From contig CAWDKL010000054.1 of assembly GCA_963802745.1 (NCBI GenBank), forward strand, positions 310,001 through 374,000: a DNA stretch of 64,000 nt, written 5' to 3'. This document shows, piece after piece, positions 41,651 to 50,756 of the stretch. The translations under genes and the position numbers were made by a program. The notes under the pieces were generated by a model that worked only from the letters and a program-made list of their open reading frames with translations, ran no database searches and was not told the origin of the DNA. The stretch comes from JAJPKK01 sp963802745. GTDB lineage: Bacteria > Pseudomonadota > Alphaproteobacteria > Rhizobiales > Xanthobacteraceae. Position 1 is the first letter of the stretch, and each line of letters opens with the position of its first letter.

Positions 41651-43168
41651 CTATGGCCCATCGATAAGCCGCACGAAGGCCGCATCCCGATCGGCCGCCG
41701 CCTGGGTGAGCCGCCGCTGCGCGGCCGCAAGCCAAGCGCGGTCCGCCGCAATGCCGGCCTTCTGCACCGCGAGCATCCGCGCGACCTCCGCAGGCTGCGG
41801 TCCACCCAGCCCCTGGCTCGCCTGCACCATGTTTTCCGCGGTGAGCGAGGTGCGGAACTGCGCTTCGGTGAGCGGAAGTTTTGCATCCGCTATGCCGTAC
41901 AGCTTCGCAGCCTCGGTATAGATGCGCTGCGCCTCCGCATACGGAATGTCGGCAGGCCTGAGCGCATGGCTGCGGCCGAAATTGACCAACTCGGACGCGA
42001 AGTGATGGCCGACCCGGAACGGCACGTCGGCGAGACGCTGCAGCGTGTCGGCAAGTTCGGTCGTGGTCGAATAATCGGCGTTGACCTCGGCGAGTGCGCG
42101 CTGCTCGTCGAACACGAAATCCTGCATCAGCGCGGCGAGCGCGCCATAGAGATCGGCGGCTTCGCGTAGCACCCGGTCGGGCTGGTCGGCCTTGTAGTCG
42201 CCCATTCCGGCGCTGACATTGTGGGCGAGGAGATAATAGGTCTGGGCGTCGCCGACGAGCTTGCTCGCCGCGGTTCGCACCCCCACCATGCCGACCGGAT
42301 TGCGCTTCTGCGGCATAATGCTGCTGCCGCCGGTCAGTTCCCCTTCGGCCAGCAGCAGCCACGGCTTGGTTTGCGCATATTGCGCCGTGATGTCGGCAAT
42401 CAGCGTGGAGATCGTGAGCGCGCTCGACGCCGCGATGGAGGAGAGTTCGATGCCGGTGTCGATCGGCGAAATCTGGTTGGCGTCGAGGGAATTCTCCACC
42501 AGGCCGTCGAACCCCAAGAGCGCCGCCAGCCGTGGCCGGTTGACCGGGAAGCTGGAGGTGCCGAGCGCCGCAGCGCCAAGCGGCGACCTGTTGAGCCGCC
42601 CATAGGCCTCCCGGTAGCGCTCGCCGTCGCGCCCCAATGCTTCCGCATAGGCAAGCATGTAATGGCCGAACGACACCGGCTGCGCCTGCACGCCCCACGT
42701 ATAGGCCGGCACGATGGCGTTCGGGTTTTTCTCCGCGATCGCGAGCAGCGCCGTGCGGACGTCGGCAAGGCGCCCGACCGCGGCGAGGAGATCGTCACGC
42801 AGAAACAACCGCCGGGTCGTCAACCCGATGTCCTGCCGGCTGCGCCCGGAATGGAGCCGCGTCACGTCAGGACCGCCGATCGCGATGAGCAAGGGCTCGA
42901 CCTTAAGATAATCCCCCGAGCGCGCGCTCCCCGGCTTGTCCTGGTCCGCGATCACCTGGCGGATTGCTCTGGCGATCGTAGCGCCGAGCGGCTTCGGTAC
43001 GATGCCTTGCTCCACCACCATCACGGCGGAAGCCTTGTTGATTTCGCTCAGGAAATAGAACGCATCGTGGCGCGCCTCGGCGGCATGAGCTGCGGACGTG
43101 GCGAAGAGTAACGCCATGGCTGACGGCAGTGCCCAGTGCGGGAATGACCATGATCGGTGCGGGTTCAT
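41651..43168 (-). CDS. Exported fumarase/argininosuccinate-lyase superfamily protein
   Basis: A 505-residue protein with a cleavable signal peptide (SAMALLFATSAAHAAEAR, near residues 17-34) followed by an aspartase/fumarase-superfamily body. Family motifs: TRLHSGRSRQDIGLTTRR (substrate site), and the signature GSSIMPQKRNPVGM. These enzymes are normally cytosolic, so periplasmic location is unusual. Sequence looks closest to argininosuccinate lyase. GGAGG precedes ATG 43168 with 5-nt spacing. It is divergent from an exported amidase across a 294-bp promoter region, and the two probably serve one catabolic route (inference). Confidence 0.85.
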   Translation of the reverse strand: MNPHRSWSFPHWALPSAMALLFATSAAHAAEARHDAFYFLSEINKASAVMVVEQGIVPKPLGATIARAIRQVIADQDKPGSARSGDYLKVEPLLIAIGGPDVTRLHSGRSRQDIGLTTRRLFLRDDLLAAVGRLADVRTALLAIAEKNPNAIVPAYTWGVQAQPVSFGHYMLAYAEALGRDGERYREAYGRLNRSPLGAAALGTSSFPVNRPRLAALLGFDGLVENSLDANQISPIDTGIELSSIAASSALTISTLIADITAQYAQTKPWLLLAEGELTGGSSIMPQKRNPVGMVGVRTAASKLVGDAQTYYLLAHNVSAGMGDYKADQPDRVLREAADLYGALAALMQDFVFDEQRALAEVNADYSTTTELADTLQRLADVPFRVGHHFASELVNFGRSHALRPADIPYAEAQRIYTEAAKLYGIADAKLPLTEAQFRTSLTAENMVQASQGLGGPQPAEVARMLAVQKAGIAADRAWLAAAQRRLTQAAADRDAAFVRLIDGP

Positions 43169-43462
43169 CAATGCCTCCGGAGACTGCCTCGTCCTTGGAC
43201 TTTTGCGTGAACCGTACCGCAAGATCAATCCCGCCTGGGGGCGGCTGCCATGCCCGTCGCGTCCCAAATCCGGCGGCTTCGATCCGACGACCCAAGGTTT
43301 CGGTTCCAAAACATCCCCGTCGGCCGCAGGGCAAACGCGGCCGAATAAAGCTTTTGCCAACCGTGTCATTGACTTCAGCCCGCCCCGGATGGTCTTTCGT
43401 GCTCGCAGGCTTGCCGTGAGCCGGCAATCATATTCCGGTTCACTCGTTCCAAAGGATGGAAA

Positions 43463-45154
43463 ATGGTGCGGTTGTCGGTGTTGATGTCGCTCGCCGTGGC
43501 GGGGGTTGCCACGGCCACCTTGGGGCCTGCCTTGGCGGACGAACGCGCGGTATGCGTGGAGAATGCCACGATCAGCGATCTTGGCGAGGCGCTTGCCGGC
43601 GGCCGGACCTCCGCCGCGGACCTGGTGCGCGCCTATTCGGCCCGGATCGAGGCTTTCGACCGCTCGGGATCGCGCCTCAATGCCATCCGCGAGATGAACC
43701 CGGATGCGCCGGCCATCGCGGCGGCGCTCGATGCCCGCACCGCCTCCCCCCGGCGGCCGCTGGAAGGCATCCCGATCCTCGTCAAGGACAACATCGCCAC
43801 CAGTGATGCCCAGCACACCACCGCAGGGTCGCTGGCTCTCGCCGACGCCTACGCCCAGCGCGACGCCACCGTAGTGAAGCTGCTGCGCGACGCCGGCGCC
43901 ATCATCCTCGGCAAGACCAATCTCACGGAATTCGCCAATATTCTCGCGATCGACATGCCCTCGGGTTACTCCTCGCTCGGCGGGCAAGTGAAAAACCCCT
44001 ATGCGCCGCAGCTCAACCGGCGCGGCACCCCGATCATTCAGCCCGGCGGGTCCAGCTCCGGCTCGGCGGTGGCGGTGGCGGCCGGGTTCGCGGCGGCGGC
44101 GCTCGGCACCGAAACGTCTGGATCGCTGCTCTCGCCTGCCAACCAGAACGGCATCGTCACGGTAAAGCCGACCGTCGGACTGATCAGCCGCGCCGGCATC
44201 ATTCCGATCGCGCACAGCCAAGATACGGCCGGCCCGCTCACGCGCACGGTGCGGGATGCGGCCCTGCTGCTCAACGTGCTGGCCGTCGCCGACCCACAGG
44301 ATGACGCAACGCGCGAGCTGCAGCGACCGGCGGACTACACGGCCGCCCTCGACAAGGATGGACTGCGCGGCGCGCGCATCGGCATTCCGACCAACCCGGC
44401 CGATCCGGCCAACGACATATATTACGGCGCGCTGACGACGCGCGCCGCCGGCGTCATGCGCAACGTCCTGGCGGTGGTGGAGGCGGCCGGCGCCACGCTG
44501 GTGCGCGCCAATCTGCCTATGAGCAGCTGGGTCGGGGGTCCCGGAACCGAAGCCGCGGTGCTCAACCTCAATCCGGAGAGCGCCACTTTCCGCCAGATCG
44601 AGCACCGGCCGGTCGTCTACCTCTACGAGCTCAAGCACGACCTCAATGCCTACCTGCGTGATTGGGCGAAGGGCACTGCTATGCACTCCATGGCGGATAT
44701 CATCGCGTTCAACGCCGCCCATGCAGACCGCGCGCTGCGCTTCGGGCAGGATATCTTTTTGGCCTCGCAGGCGAGCCAGGGCGGCCTCGAGGCGCCTGCC
44801 TATGTGTCGGCGCGGCAAATGGACATTCGCACCGCGCGCACGCTGGGGATCGACGCCTATATGGACGAGCACAAGCTCGATGCCATCCTGTTTCCGGGCC
44901 GCAACGGCGCGGCCATCGCCGCCAAGGCCGGCTATCCGAGCGTGATGGTTCCGGTTGGTATGGTGGAAGGCGCTGTAGGTGGGACCATGGTCGAATATCC
45001 GTTCGGCGCGGCCTTTACGGGCCGGGCGTGGAGCGAGGCCACGCTGCTCCGCCTCGCCTATGCGCTCGAGCAGGCGATGCCGGCGAGGCGCCTGCCGCCG
45101 GGCCTTCCGGCGTTGCAGCCCGGATGTGCCAACACCACCAGAGCCAGCGAGTGA
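43463..45154 (+). CDS. Exported amidase (amidase-signature family)
   Basis: A 563-residue amidase. The signal peptide (LSVLMSLAVAGVATATLGPA) is followed by the Ser-cisSer-Lys catalytic core: Lys108 in LVKDN, Ser-rich QPGGSSSGSA (residues 194-201) and the nucleophile Ser221 in GTETSGS. The C-terminal half is also complete. Substrate unknown. AAAGGA precedes the ATG at 43463. A hairpin 36 bp after the stop (45191-45212) may end the transcript. Confidence 0.93.
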   Translation: MVRLSVLMSLAVAGVATATLGPALADERAVCVENATISDLGEALAGGRTSAADLVRAYSARIEAFDRSGSRLNAIREMNPDAPAIAAALDARTASPRRPLEGIPILVKDNIATSDAQHTTAGSLALADAYAQRDATVVKLLRDAGAIILGKTNLTEFANILAIDMPSGYSSLGGQVKNPYAPQLNRRGTPIIQPGGSSSGSAVAVAAGFAAAALGTETSGSLLSPANQNGIVTVKPTVGLISRAGIIPIAHSQDTAGPLTRTVRDAALLLNVLAVADPQDDATRELQRPADYTAALDKDGLRGARIGIPTNPADPANDIYYGALTTRAAGVMRNVLAVVEAAGATLVRANLPMSSWVGGPGTEAAVLNLNPESATFRQIEHRPVVYLYELKHDLNAYLRDWAKGTAMHSMADIIAFNAAHADRALRFGQDIFLASQASQGGLEAPAYVSARQMDIRTARTLGIDAYMDEHKLDAILFPGRNGAAIAAKAGYPSVMVPVGMVEGAVGGTMVEYPFGAAFTGRAWSEATLLRLAYALEQAMPARRLPPGLPALQPGCANTTRASE

Positions 45155-45190
45155 TTTGGTGGCATCCGTGGAAGCTGTGGCCAGAATGTA

Positions 45191-45212
45191 GGGACCGTCC
45201 GTTAGCGGTCCC
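45191..45212 (+). terminator. Hairpin downstream of the amidase gene
   Basis: GGGACCG (45191-45197) and CGGTCCC (45206-45212) form a 7-bp stem with an 8-nt loop. No T-run follows, so termination strength is uncertain. Confidence 0.45.
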
Positions 45213-45326
45213 AATCCGACGCAACCGTGCCGGTTGACGCTTGCGCCCCCGGATTACGTGCGCCCAAGCGGCGAGGCGTTCGTCCGATTATACCCGTCCC
45301 CGGCAAGACCGAATGGATAGCCGCAC

Positions 45327-46250
45327 ATGGACATCGCCTTCGCCACCGTAGATGTGTTTACCGACCGGCAGTTCGGCGGCAACCCGCTCGCCGTGGTGCC
45401 GGATGGCCGCGGCCTGACGGCGGCGCAGATGCAGGCCATCGCGTCGGAATTCAACCTGTCGGAAACGACCTTCGTGTTGCCCCCGCATGATGCCGCGCAC
45501 ACCGCGCACGTGCGCATCTTCACGCCGCGGGCAGAATTGCCGTTCGCCGGTCATCCCAATGTCGGCACCGCTTACGTGCTCGCCGGAGATGCCGCCAGCG
45601 CCGCGCGGCCGGCCGCGGGCGATTCGATGGTGTTCGAAGAAGCGGCGGGGCTGGTCCGCATTGATCTGCTGAGAGCCGAATCGGGTGCCCGATCGGCCGT
45701 GACCGGGGCGCGGCTCGCCGCCCCGCAGCCGCTCGCCGTGGGCGCCGACATCGCACCGGAGATCGTGGCGGCCTGCTGCGGCCTGGCTCCCGGCGACGTC
45801 GCGACAAGCGCGCATCGCCCGTGTATCGCCGGATGCGGGACGCCGTTCGTCATTGCGGAATTGACGAGCCGCGGCGCGCTCGCCGCCGCCAAACCGCGCC
45901 CGGACCTTTTTGTGCAGCATTTACCGCCCGATAAGGCCACGGGCATCCATCTTTATGTCTCCGGCGGGTTGCCCGGCGCGGTGATCGAGACCAGAATGTT
46001 CGCGCCCCTTCATGGGGTGTTTGAGGACCCGGCCACCGGTTCCGCAAATGTAGCCCTGGTCGGCCTGCTCGCGCAGGCATTACCGCAGTCAAACGCGGTT
46101 TTTACGGCGACGATTTCCCAGGGCGTCGACATGGGACGGCCGAGCCTCATGCAAGCTTCGGCCGAAAAGCGCGGGGGCACGGTGGTCGCGACGTTCATCG
46201 GCGGCAATTGCCTGCCGGTGATGCGGGGGATGATCGCGCTGCGCGTCTAG
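45327..46250 (+). CDS. PhzF-family isomerase/epimerase
   Basis: A 307-residue PhzF-fold protein. It starts DIAFATVDVFTDRQFGGNPLAVV, has the catalytic Glu in FNLSETTFVLPP, the central PRAELPFAGHPNVGTA and the second-half GVFEDPATGSAN loop. PhzF isomerises trans-2,3-dihydro-3-hydroxyanthranilate in phenazine producers; no phenazine genes are here, so a related isomerase role is likely. Complete length. Confidence 0.93.
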   Translation: MDIAFATVDVFTDRQFGGNPLAVVPDGRGLTAAQMQAIASEFNLSETTFVLPPHDAAHTAHVRIFTPRAELPFAGHPNVGTAYVLAGDAASAARPAAGDSMVFEEAAGLVRIDLLRAESGARSAVTGARLAAPQPLAVGADIAPEIVAACCGLAPGDVATSAHRPCIAGCGTPFVIAELTSRGALAAAKPRPDLFVQHLPPDKATGIHLYVSGGLPGAVIETRMFAPLHGVFEDPATGSANVALVGLLAQALPQSNAVFTATISQGVDMGRPSLMQASAEKRGGTVVATFIGGNCLPVMRGMIALRV

Positions 46251-46296
46251 CCAGGCTGCGATGCTCCTGGCCCAGCAGCACCTTGTCCGGAATGCG

Positions 46297-46584
46297 CTAT
46301 TGCGAACCCGACAGCGTTGAGCCGACAAGCGAGCCGCAATGGCAGATCGAATCAGGCAATACCGGAGCGCTTCTGCTCACGTCGCAGGTTATTCCCCGAT
46401 CGGTGATACAGACCGAATGGAATTGCCCTGCCGACTGCGGTGTGTTGCGCGCCAGCTTGTGCCGCGCTGTTCCGGTTCCCGTCTGTACCTTGGTTCCAGG
46501 GCTGCTTTGCGCCGTTGCGACACCGGACCAAATCGCACAACATGCAACTACGGATAAAAGCTTCACCGCAGCCAAGGTCTTCAT
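46297..46584 (-). CDS. Small exported Cys-containing protein
   Basis: A 95-residue putative exported protein: a signal peptide (LLSVVACCAIWSGVATAQ) and about 70 mature residues with four Cys in VCITDRGITCD and SICHCGSLVG, which might pair. The ribosome site is weak. The hydrophobic leader followed directly by a polar Cys-containing tail looks real, but coding is not certain. Confidence 0.55.
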   Translation of the reverse strand: MKTLAAVKLLSVVACCAIWSGVATAQSSPGTKVQTGTGTARHKLARNTPQSAGQFHSVCITDRGITCDVSRSAPVLPDSICHCGSLVGSTLSGSQ

Positions 46585-46866
46585 AGCGTCGCCCGCCTTG
46601 TGAATTTAGATTATCCAAGCTGCACTTGTTGCCGCAGGCTGTCAAATGTGAAATTGTTACGAAATCTTAACCCTCAATTCGGGTTACCGAGTGCTGCGTT
46701 GCAGACGCAGCCTCGGCTTCCAATTCGACGCAATCGGGGCGGTTGAACAGATAAATCGTGATCGCCGCGCCTTTTACCACACGAGACGGAACGGCAGAAC
46801 TTTTCCCCGTTTAGTCAAGAATGGCACGGAAACACACGATAGGGTCCCGATGCCTGAGCCGGCCGA

Positions 46867-47310
46867 TCAAGCCGGCTGCTCGCGCGACGCCAGCACTGCT
46901 AATGTCAGATAGGCAATGATTGCGAGCGTCGCCGCGGCAATAACCAGAATGTCGGACCCGTAGACTTGGTCGAAGAAGACGTGAACCACGATCATCGCGA
47001 CAGTCGAGGTCAGCCAAATCACGGCACCCCAAGGCGCGAGGAGCCACAGCCCGATCGCGGCGACAGGATCGATCACGGCGAAGAAAATCGTGGTCGCCTG
47101 CCACGACGGAATATGCGCTTCGAACCCGCCTTCCTGCCCGATGATTCCGCATACCTCGGCCCAATGGTAAAGCCCCTTGAGCAGCGACACCCAGGCCATG
47201 ACGCGCAGAAACAGCACAAATCGGCCGGTCCAGCCCGTACCCCGCCCTCTTGAAAGCGCGCCGCGCACGGCCGTACTTGCTCCGATCATGGAGCTAGTAC
47301 CAATCTGCAT
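46867..47310 (-). CDS. Four-helix membrane protein (DUF6163-like)
   Basis: A 147-residue inner-membrane protein with four transmembrane helices (FVLFLRVMAWVSLLKGLYHW, ATTIFFAVIDPVAAIGLWLL, WGAVIWLTSTVAMIVVHVFF, DILVIAAATLAIIAYLTLAV). This length and helix spacing match rhizobial DUF6163 proteins. Function unknown. The start at 47310 or 47289 cannot be decided. Confidence 0.78.
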   Translation of the reverse strand: MQIGTSSMIGASTAVRGALSRGRGTGWTGRFVLFLRVMAWVSLLKGLYHWAEVCGIIGQEGGFEAHIPSWQATTIFFAVIDPVAAIGLWLLAPWGAVIWLTSTVAMIVVHVFFDQVYGSDILVIAAATLAIIAYLTLAVLASREQPA

Positions 47311-47344
47311 GTCAGCACTGACGGTTGGTGTAATTCGAAGATCG

Positions 47345-48406
47345 TCATGGCAGCGTAAGCTCGGTTTCGAGAGGTGCGAAATGGCGTTCGACGGCCGCTT
47401 CCGTCACGTCGCTGAGTGACGCCGGATGCCAGCGAGGGTGATAATCCTTGTCGATGATTGTGGCGCGAATACCTTCATAGAAGTCGTCTCCGTAGGCAAT
47501 GCGCGACACGATGCGATATTCCGCCTGGAGGCATCTCGCGAATGGCCAGTCGACGCCGCGCCGCATCTGCGCCAACGCAATTTTAAGGCTGAGCGGGGCT
47601 TTGGCGCGGATCGTCACCGCCATCTGGCGGGCCCATTGCGCGTCGCCTCCCCCTGCCTGCGCCTCGGCATCGAGCAAACCGAGGATGTTTTCGACGCTGC
47701 TGCCTGCGAATATCCGGTCGATCGCCGCGCGGTGCGCCATGACAGCACCATCGGCTGCCACCGGTTCTGCGAAGGCTCCCAGAATGGCGTCAACCGCCAC
47801 GGCCCCGCACAGCGCTTCAATAAGATCTGAGAACCGTTCCGAGGCAACCCGGTGGGTTGCGATGCCGGTGGCAATACCATCCGCCACATTCAAGCGGTCT
47901 CCCGTGAGCGCGCAATAAGTCCCGGTCTTACCGGGCATGCGTGGAAGAAACCACGTCGCCCCCACGTCGGGGAAGAATCCGATGCCGACCTCGGGCATGG
48001 CGAATTGGAAGCGGTCGCCCGCCACCCGGTGCGATCCGTGCACCGCCACCCCGACCCCGCCCCCCATCACGATCCCGTCGATCAACGCCACATAGGGCTT
48101 CGGATAGCATTTGATGGCGGCGTTAAGGGCATATTCCTCCCGCCAGAACGCCAGCGATTCGTCCTGCCGGCCGGCGCGGCCCGCGTCATAGATGCTGCGC
48201 AGATCGCCGCCCGCAGAGAAAGCGCGGTTGCCAGCCGCCATGACGATGATCCGGCTGACGGCATCATCATGGCGCCAGCGCTCCAGCGCTTCGTGCAGCG
48301 TTCGAACCATGCCGCGCGTCACCGCATTGAGCTGCGCCGGCCGGTTCAGAGTAATGAGACCGGCGGTGCCGCGACGGTCCAACAGGATTTCGGGGGTGAT
48401 CGGCAT
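47345..48406 (-). CDS. Enoyl-CoA hydratase/isomerase family, 3-hydroxyisobutyryl-CoA hydrolase-like
   Basis: A 353-residue crotonase-superfamily enzyme. The oxyanion-hole motifs are FSAGGDLRSIYDAG and DGIVMGGGVGVAVHGSHRVA, followed by MPEVGIGFFPDVGATWFLPR, the catalytic-Glu/Asp stretch. The extended C-terminal domain (IRAKAPLSLKIALAQMRRG, GIRATIIDKDYHPRW) is that of 3-hydroxyisobutyryl-CoA hydrolase, in valine breakdown. The ATG at 48406 is preferred to the GTG at 48412. Probably cytosolic. Confidence 0.9.
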   Translation of the reverse strand: MPITPEILLDRRGTAGLITLNRPAQLNAVTRGMVRTLHEALERWRHDDAVSRIIVMAAGNRAFSAGGDLRSIYDAGRAGRQDESLAFWREEYALNAAIKCYPKPYVALIDGIVMGGGVGVAVHGSHRVAGDRFQFAMPEVGIGFFPDVGATWFLPRMPGKTGTYCALTGDRLNVADGIATGIATHRVASERFSDLIEALCGAVAVDAILGAFAEPVAADGAVMAHRAAIDRIFAGSSVENILGLLDAEAQAGGGDAQWARQMAVTIRAKAPLSLKIALAQMRRGVDWPFARCLQAEYRIVSRIAYGDDFYEGIRATIIDKDYHPRWHPASLSDVTEAAVERHFAPLETELTLP

Positions 48407-48781
48407 GCTCACAACAACGTTGGCCTTACCGTGTGAATGAAGAAAACCGCCGCATTGATTTCACCGGCCCATGTTAGTCATGTCCGACAGCAGTCCGCCG
48501 AGCCCTTGCGCACGTCATTCGGATGCATTTGTGGTGTTCACATGACCGTGATGATCCAAATTGGCAACATACCGGAGGCGCACCACCGCCAGCTCAATTC
48601 GCGCGCCGGACTTGCAGCGCTCGCCCTCTAACTGGCTTCTCAGCGAATTTGCCAGTCCAACCGGCCGATGCTTGTCGCGCTGCGCGCGCAATGATCGTGG
48701 CACGGGATAAGCATGTTCTGCGCCGCGGGTCGGTACCGGTCTCGTCCGTGGTCGAAGCTCCGGGTTCAAGTACAGGCAGCC
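48407..48781. other. Divergent intergenic region before nasT
   Basis: 375 bp between divergent genes. I see no gene; short open frames here overlap nasT or look non-coding. It should carry the promoters of the hydratase and of nasT-nasS. Confidence 0.4.
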
Positions 48782-49387
48782 ATGCCTCTGAGAATTGTTC
48801 TGATCGACACCGACGCGGAGCGCGCCCGCGCCCTGGAAGAGCATCTGTCCGCATCGGGGTTTGCGCAAATTCTGCGCGTCCCTGCCGGTACCGCGCTTGC
48901 AGCCGCCGTGGAAACGGCACGTCCCGATCTCATCATCATCGACATGGCCCTGCCGGATCGCGATACGCTGGAGGACATTCGGCTGGTCGCCGCGGCGCAT
49001 CCGATCGTCATGTTCACGGCCAGCGATGACCCTGCCTTCGCGGAGGAGGCGATCGCGGCTGGGGTTTGCTCCTATAATGTCTCCGGAGTGGCGCTGCAGG
49101 ACGTGAAGCCGATCATGGCTTCGGCGATCGCGCTGTTTCGCCGCTATCGCCGCGTCGAAGACGAATTGGCCGCAGCCAAGGCACAGCTCGAAGAGCGGCG
49201 CCTGATCGAGCGAGCCAAGGCCATCCTGATGCAAGGCCGCAAGATGACGGAACCGGAAGCCTATCGCTGGCTGCAGAAGAAGGCGATGAACGAAAACCGG
49301 AAGCTGGCCCAGGTGGTGGCGGAATTTGTTTCCGAGCATCAGGGTAATACGACTTCTGCGACCGCGGCGGACAGGAAACGGCCATGA
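48782..49387 (+). CDS. nasT: NasT-like ANTAR-domain antiterminator response regulator
   Basis: A 201-residue response regulator. The receiver (residues 1-120) has LRIVLIDTDAERAR, DLIIIDMALPDRDT (acidic phosphosite-like Asp) and VMFTASDD. The C-terminal ANTAR domain is ERRLIERAKAILMQGRKMTE, EAYRWLQKKAMNENRKLAQV. ANTAR proteins bind two-hairpin RNAs to prevent termination. Overlaps nasS by 4 nt (ATGA). NasS holds NasT inactive without nitrate/nitrite. Confidence 0.93.
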   Translation: MPLRIVLIDTDAERARALEEHLSASGFAQILRVPAGTALAAAVETARPDLIIIDMALPDRDTLEDIRLVAAAHPIVMFTASDDPAFAEEAIAAGVCSYNVSGVALQDVKPIMASAIALFRRYRRVEDELAAAKAQLEERRLIERAKAILMQGRKMTEPEAYRWLQKKAMNENRKLAQVVAEFVSEHQGNTTSATAADRKRP

Positions 49388-50601
49388 GCGAAGTGGTATC
49401 CATTTCGGCGGGGCGCAAGCCGGTCACGCCAAAAATGCGGATCGGCCTGTTGCGGCTTACCGACAGCGCGCCGGTGATCATTGCCCACGAATTCGGCTTC
49501 TTCGCCGACGAGGGTGTAGAGGCCGAGATCGTCGTCGAGCCGTCGTGGGCGAACATCGCCGACAAGCTGATCTTCGGCTTCCTCGACGCCGCCGTGATCT
49601 TGCCGCCGCTCGCCTTCGCGATCGACCTCGGCCGGCGCGGCAGCGCGCAGCCCATCATCATTCCCTATGCGATCAGCGCCGGTGGCAACACCGTAACGCT
49701 CGCACGCGCGCTGGCCGAGGAGACTAACGAACGCGCCGCGCGCGGGTCGGTTTCTGTCGTTTATGCGCTGGCGCAATGCCTGCGCGAGCGGACCGCGACG
49801 CTTGGTGTCGTCCATACCTATTCGACGCACAATCTGCAGCTGCGCTATTGGCTTGCGACGGCCGGCATTGATGTCGAGCGGAACGTAAAGCTTTCGGTCG
49901 TTCCGCCGGCGCTGGCCGTGGAGGCGCTAACCTCCGGGCAAATCGCCGGCTTCTGCGCCGGTGCGCCTTGGGGCGAGGTGGCGCGTCGCGCCAAAACGGG
50001 GGTGACCATCGCAACCTCCCGCAACATTTGGGAGAATGCGCCGGAAAAGGCATTCGCAGTCCGCGCCCAGTTCGCCGAAGCACATCCGAAGTTGCTAGCA
50101 GCAGCGCTGCGGGCGTTGCTGCGCGCGGCAAAATTTTGCGACCTTCCCGAGAACGCGGCCTACACGGCGGCGGTCCTCTCGCGGCGCAAATATCTCGCCG
50201 TTGACAGCCACGCAATACTGGCCACACTGCCTTCCGGAGCACCGAACGACCAAGGTTGTGCGTTCTTCCGCGGCGCCGCGACGTTTCCGTGGCGCTCGCA
50301 TGCGCTCTGGTTTCTCACCGAGATGCGGCGATGGGGGTTGATCGAGGCGGGTGTCGATCTGTACGCGCTGGCCGCACGTGTCTATCGTCCAGATTTGTAT
50401 CGCGCCGTCTTGGGTTCGCTTCGCGAGCCGATCCCGACAATCGACGTCAAACCGGAAGGGGCGCACAGCGCCCTCTGGTCGGTGGAAGGTTCACCAGGTC
50501 CGATCACACTACCGCCAGACCGCTTCTGCGATGGGCGGGTGTTCGATCCGGCGGCGGTGCCGTTGCGGGAACCCACCAAGAGTGCGCTGCAAAATATTTG
50601 A
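49384..50601 (+). CDS. nasS: NasS-like nitrate/nitrite-sensing binding protein
   Basis: A 405-residue NrtA/CmpA-type binding-fold protein without signal peptide, hence cytosolic as expected for NasS. Core segments: MRIGLLRLTDSAPVIIAHEF, GVEAEIVVEPSWANIADKLI, the ligand-loop GFCAGAPWGEVAR and the C-terminal WFLTEMRRWGLIE. It should bind nitrate or nitrite and release NasT. Coupled to nasT by a 4-nt overlap. No nas/nir assimilation genes are in the window. Confidence 0.92.
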   Translation: MSEVVSISAGRKPVTPKMRIGLLRLTDSAPVIIAHEFGFFADEGVEAEIVVEPSWANIADKLIFGFLDAAVILPPLAFAIDLGRRGSAQPIIIPYAISAGGNTVTLARALAEETNERAARGSVSVVYALAQCLRERTATLGVVHTYSTHNLQLRYWLATAGIDVERNVKLSVVPPALAVEALTSGQIAGFCAGAPWGEVARRAKTGVTIATSRNIWENAPEKAFAVRAQFAEAHPKLLAAALRALLRAAKFCDLPENAAYTAAVLSRRKYLAVDSHAILATLPSGAPNDQGCAFFRGAATFPWRSHALWFLTEMRRWGLIEAGVDLYALAARVYRPDLYRAVLGSLREPIPTIDVKPEGAHSALWSVEGSPGPITLPPDRFCDGRVFDPAAVPLREPTKSALQNI

Positions 50602-50756
50602 GACCTGAGGGTTCGCTATCCTAACGGCTTGTACGTTGGCGCACAATCGGGTGCGCAAAGGCATTTCCGCCCGCCCGGTATGTCACGCAACAACTGTGGT
50701 ACGGTGGGGGCCCCTCGCTTTCCCGATCCTGCCCAACCTCACCGTATATGCACGGC

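Noticed and set aside
41651..45214. A single 1187-codon open frame on the minus strand
   Set aside because: Only 41651-43168 is the real lyase, starting with a signal peptide and a strong ribosome site. The upper part is antisense to the amidase gene, whose catalytic motifs are intact, and its translation is Arg/Gly/His-rich with no family signal.
48515..49339. 274-codon frame antisense to nasT
   Set aside because: nasT carries a receiver and ANTAR domain and overlaps nasS; the opposite frame shows no family pattern.
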